DNA from: JAUMXJ01 sp041781135
GTDB taxonomy: Bacteria; Bacillota; Clostridia; Peptostreptococcales; Acidaminobacteraceae
Reading direction: 5' to 3'
Length of the DNA stretch: 16,581 nt
NCBI GenBank assembly: GCA_041781135.1
Contig: JBHAZV010000003.1
Coordinates: 1-16,581 of the forward strand
Part shown: positions 15,553 through 16,581 of the stretch, piece by piece
Layout of the letters: each line of letters begins with the position of its first letter
Numbering within the stretch: position 1 is the first letter of the stretch
The notes under the pieces: generated by a model
The model's input: only the letters and a program-made list of their open reading frames with translations
What the model was told of the DNA's origin: nothing
The model's database searches: none
Position numbers and translations under genes: made by a program

Positions 15553-15960
15553 TCACACGTCCGATCTGCCGCAACAGTTTTCGATAAATTCAAGCGCAAC
15601 CAGCTTAAACAGCGCATGCGGAAATGTAAGCTTCGACAAAGAAACCCTGTAATCTGCTCTGCCGCGCACTCTGTCGTCTACGCCGTTGCTGCCGCCTATC
15701 ACAAACACATTCCCGGAATTTCCAAGCCGCACGGATTCCGGCGAATCACAACCCGTAACGTCAAACAAAATCACTCGATCGTTTGCGGATATCCGGTTAA
15801 GTATATAGTCAGACTCCCGCCTGACAGCCGATTTTACATCTCTGTCCGGCAGATCCGGCACTGCAATCAGATGCACTCCAAGCCTGCGCGCCCTTTCGGC
15901 ACAAAGCTCCTCTATATCCCTGCCAGCCTTGCCTACCGATAAAAGTCTGATATTCTTCAT
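15553..15960 (-). CDS. rlmH: RlmH-like 23S rRNA pseudouridine-1915 N3-methyltransferase lacking the catalytic tail
   Basis: This 135-residue SPOUT methyltransferase is short for RlmH (about 155-160). It has the family start (RLLSVGK), the ESDYIL element at 49-54, the SAM-binding loop FVIGGSNG at 86-93, and SLSKLTFPHAL at 107-117, the trefoil-knot core. After Glu124 the family reads Q-x-Y-R-A ... Y-H-K, but this protein ends FIENCCGRSDV with no Tyr-Arg-Ala and no Tyr-His-Lys. The segment around 70-84 is also shortened, with no GKxxSSEEFAE. RlmH methylates the ribosome as a dimer in which the tail of one subunit completes the site of the other, so this protein alone should be defective. The next gene supplies a matching tail. 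Its ATG overlaps the glucosaminidase stop by four bases. Confidence 0.88.
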   Translation of the reverse strand: MKNIRLLSVGKAGRDIEELCAERARRLGVHLIAVPDLPDRDVKSAVRRESDYILNRISANDRVILFDVTGCDSPESVRLGNSGNVFVIGGSNGVDDRVRGRADYRVSLSKLTFPHALFKLVALEFIENCCGRSDV

Positions 15961-16581
15961 GACCCGCTCCCCGCGCCCGCCCTGCTCACAAGTTCGTTCA
16001 TAACGAGCGTAACCTTGTCGGCCCAGGAAGGGTCAGTCGCGTAACTCCTGCCCACCGAATCGACCGAAAGTCCTTTGTAATACCTGCCCGATCCCGACAA
16101 ATACTCTTTCGACAAAAAACCTGCCACATAGTCGATTCCCGCCTCCCTGCTCGCAAACCGTTTGGCGCTGCTGTAAGGCGAATCATCATATGCACAAAAA
16201 CCAAAGAGATTATTTTTATCCAAAGCAATTTTAGAAGTGCCATAACCCGACTCCAGAGCGGCAATTCCCGCTAAAAAATAAGCGTTTACTCCGTATTTCG
16301 CCTCCGCATCTGCAAAAGCTGTTCCAAGCCCCTGAAGCGCAGTGCCTTCGAGCGCCCTGTCGATATCGGCGCCGGAAGAACCGCTGAGAGCCGTCACATT
16401 TTCGCGAAGCACTGCATCCCTTGCGCCGTAATGCAAAGTCGAAATTTTCTGTCTCTGAACCGCCGCGCCGCGCCCTAACTTTGTTCTGAGTATTTCATCA
16501 AAACGCTGTTCGGTCTTGTAGTAATCCGTAGAGATGCGCTGAATATGCTCCCGCAAAAACTTGCTTATTTTCAAGATATCC
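15957..16581 (-). CDS. Glucosaminidase-domain (GH73, LytG-like) peptidoglycan hydrolase, N-terminus beyond window
   Basis: The frame is open to the window edge, so the start is not seen; a TTG at 16574 is possible but not supported. The last 115 residues are a glucosaminidase domain: YGVNAYFLAGIAALESGYGTS with the likely catalytic Glu, NNLFGFCAYDDSP, and AGIDYVAGFLSKEYL, ending in DPSWADKVTLVMNELV. Such enzymes cleave N-acetylglucosaminyl bonds in cell-wall glycan. The preceding 85 residues are charged and helical, with no signal peptide in the visible part. Export would need one upstream, beyond the edge. It is the first visible gene of the minus-strand operon and overlaps the rlmH-like gene by four bases. 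Confidence 0.85.
   Translation of the reverse strand, partial: DILKISKFLREHIQRISTDYYKTEQRFDEILRTKLGRGAAVQRQKISTLHYGARDAVLRENVTALSGSSGADIDRALEGTALQGLGTAFADAEAKYGVNAYFLAGIAALESGYGTSKIALDKNNLFGFCAYDDSPYSSAKRFASREAGIDYVAGFLSKEYLSGSGRYYKGLSVDSVGRSYATDPSWADKVTLVMNELVSRAGAGSGS

Noticed and set aside
15558..15590. A simple frameshift at the end of the rlmH-like gene hiding a normal tail
   Set aside because: Another frame does give Ile-Tyr-Arg just after Glu124, but what follows has no YHK ending, so one shift does not restore the family tail.
15483..15617. Longer version of the RlmH-like tail protein starting inside the preceding gene
   Set aside because: The added residues (many Trp, Tyr and Leu) match nothing in RlmH, and the RlmH-like N-terminus begins at the ATG at 15482. 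The open frame is kept only as a possible frameshift fusion.
1..16581. tRNA or rRNA genes, CRISPR arrays, insertion sequences
   Set aside because: I saw no cloverleaf-like sequence, no regularly spaced repeats, and no transposase or terminal inverted repeats on either strand.

Overview
The window looks like chromosome of an anaerobic Gram-positive bacterium of the class Clostridia. This is inferred from strong AGGAGG-type ribosome binding sites, densely packed operons, an RF2 gene with its own frameshift, and the overall look of the proteins. Placement near the Clostridiales Family XIII / Anaerovoracaceae group is only a guess. There are two very different halves, meeting near 4.4 kb.

Left part (1-4330) is accessory and partly decayed. 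It holds the edge of an alpha/beta hydrolase lacking its oxyanion motif, and the tail of a DUF4143 ATPase. Next is an intact redox pair: an OhrR-like MarR regulator and a Cys glutathione peroxidase, behind a promoter with two GC-rich palindromes. Then come a small nucleotidyltransferase-fold protein with a clear terminator, a membrane-anchored unknown protein, a GNAT acetyltransferase killed by a frameshift and a stop, and an ABC-transporter ATPase reduced to two joined pieces.

Middle part (4391-6832) has an ABC-F translation-factor ATPase and a small acyl carrier protein on the + strand. They are followed by a convergent intergenic region with a cluster of DnaA-box-like 9-mers and a bidirectional hairpin terminator.

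Right part (6862-16581) is a tight run of ten minus-strand genes, several overlapping by 4 bases. In transcription order they are: glucosaminidase (partial), an RlmH-like methyltransferase lacking the usual C-terminal tail, a 127-residue protein that I read as a second, degenerate RlmH paralogue keeping that tail, a DUF5317 membrane protein, secA, prfB (RF2, with its programmed +1 frameshift), an amidohydrolase, tsaE, tsaB, and a RimI-TsaD fusion. The theme is ribosome and tRNA maturation, translation termination and protein export: TsaB/TsaD/TsaE make the t6A37 tRNA modification, RlmH methylates pseudouridine 1915 in 23S rRNA, RimI acetylates ribosomal protein S18, RF2 terminates translation and SecA exports proteins.

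The most novel signal is the RlmH pair at 15.1-16.0 kb. One protein keeps the SAM-binding loop and lacks the catalytic tail; its neighbour keeps the tail and has lost the SAM loop. In ordinary RlmH homodimers the active site is built from the SAM site of one subunit and the tail of the other, so this pair looks like an obligate heterodimer with divided labour. That is an inference from motif comparison done by eye.
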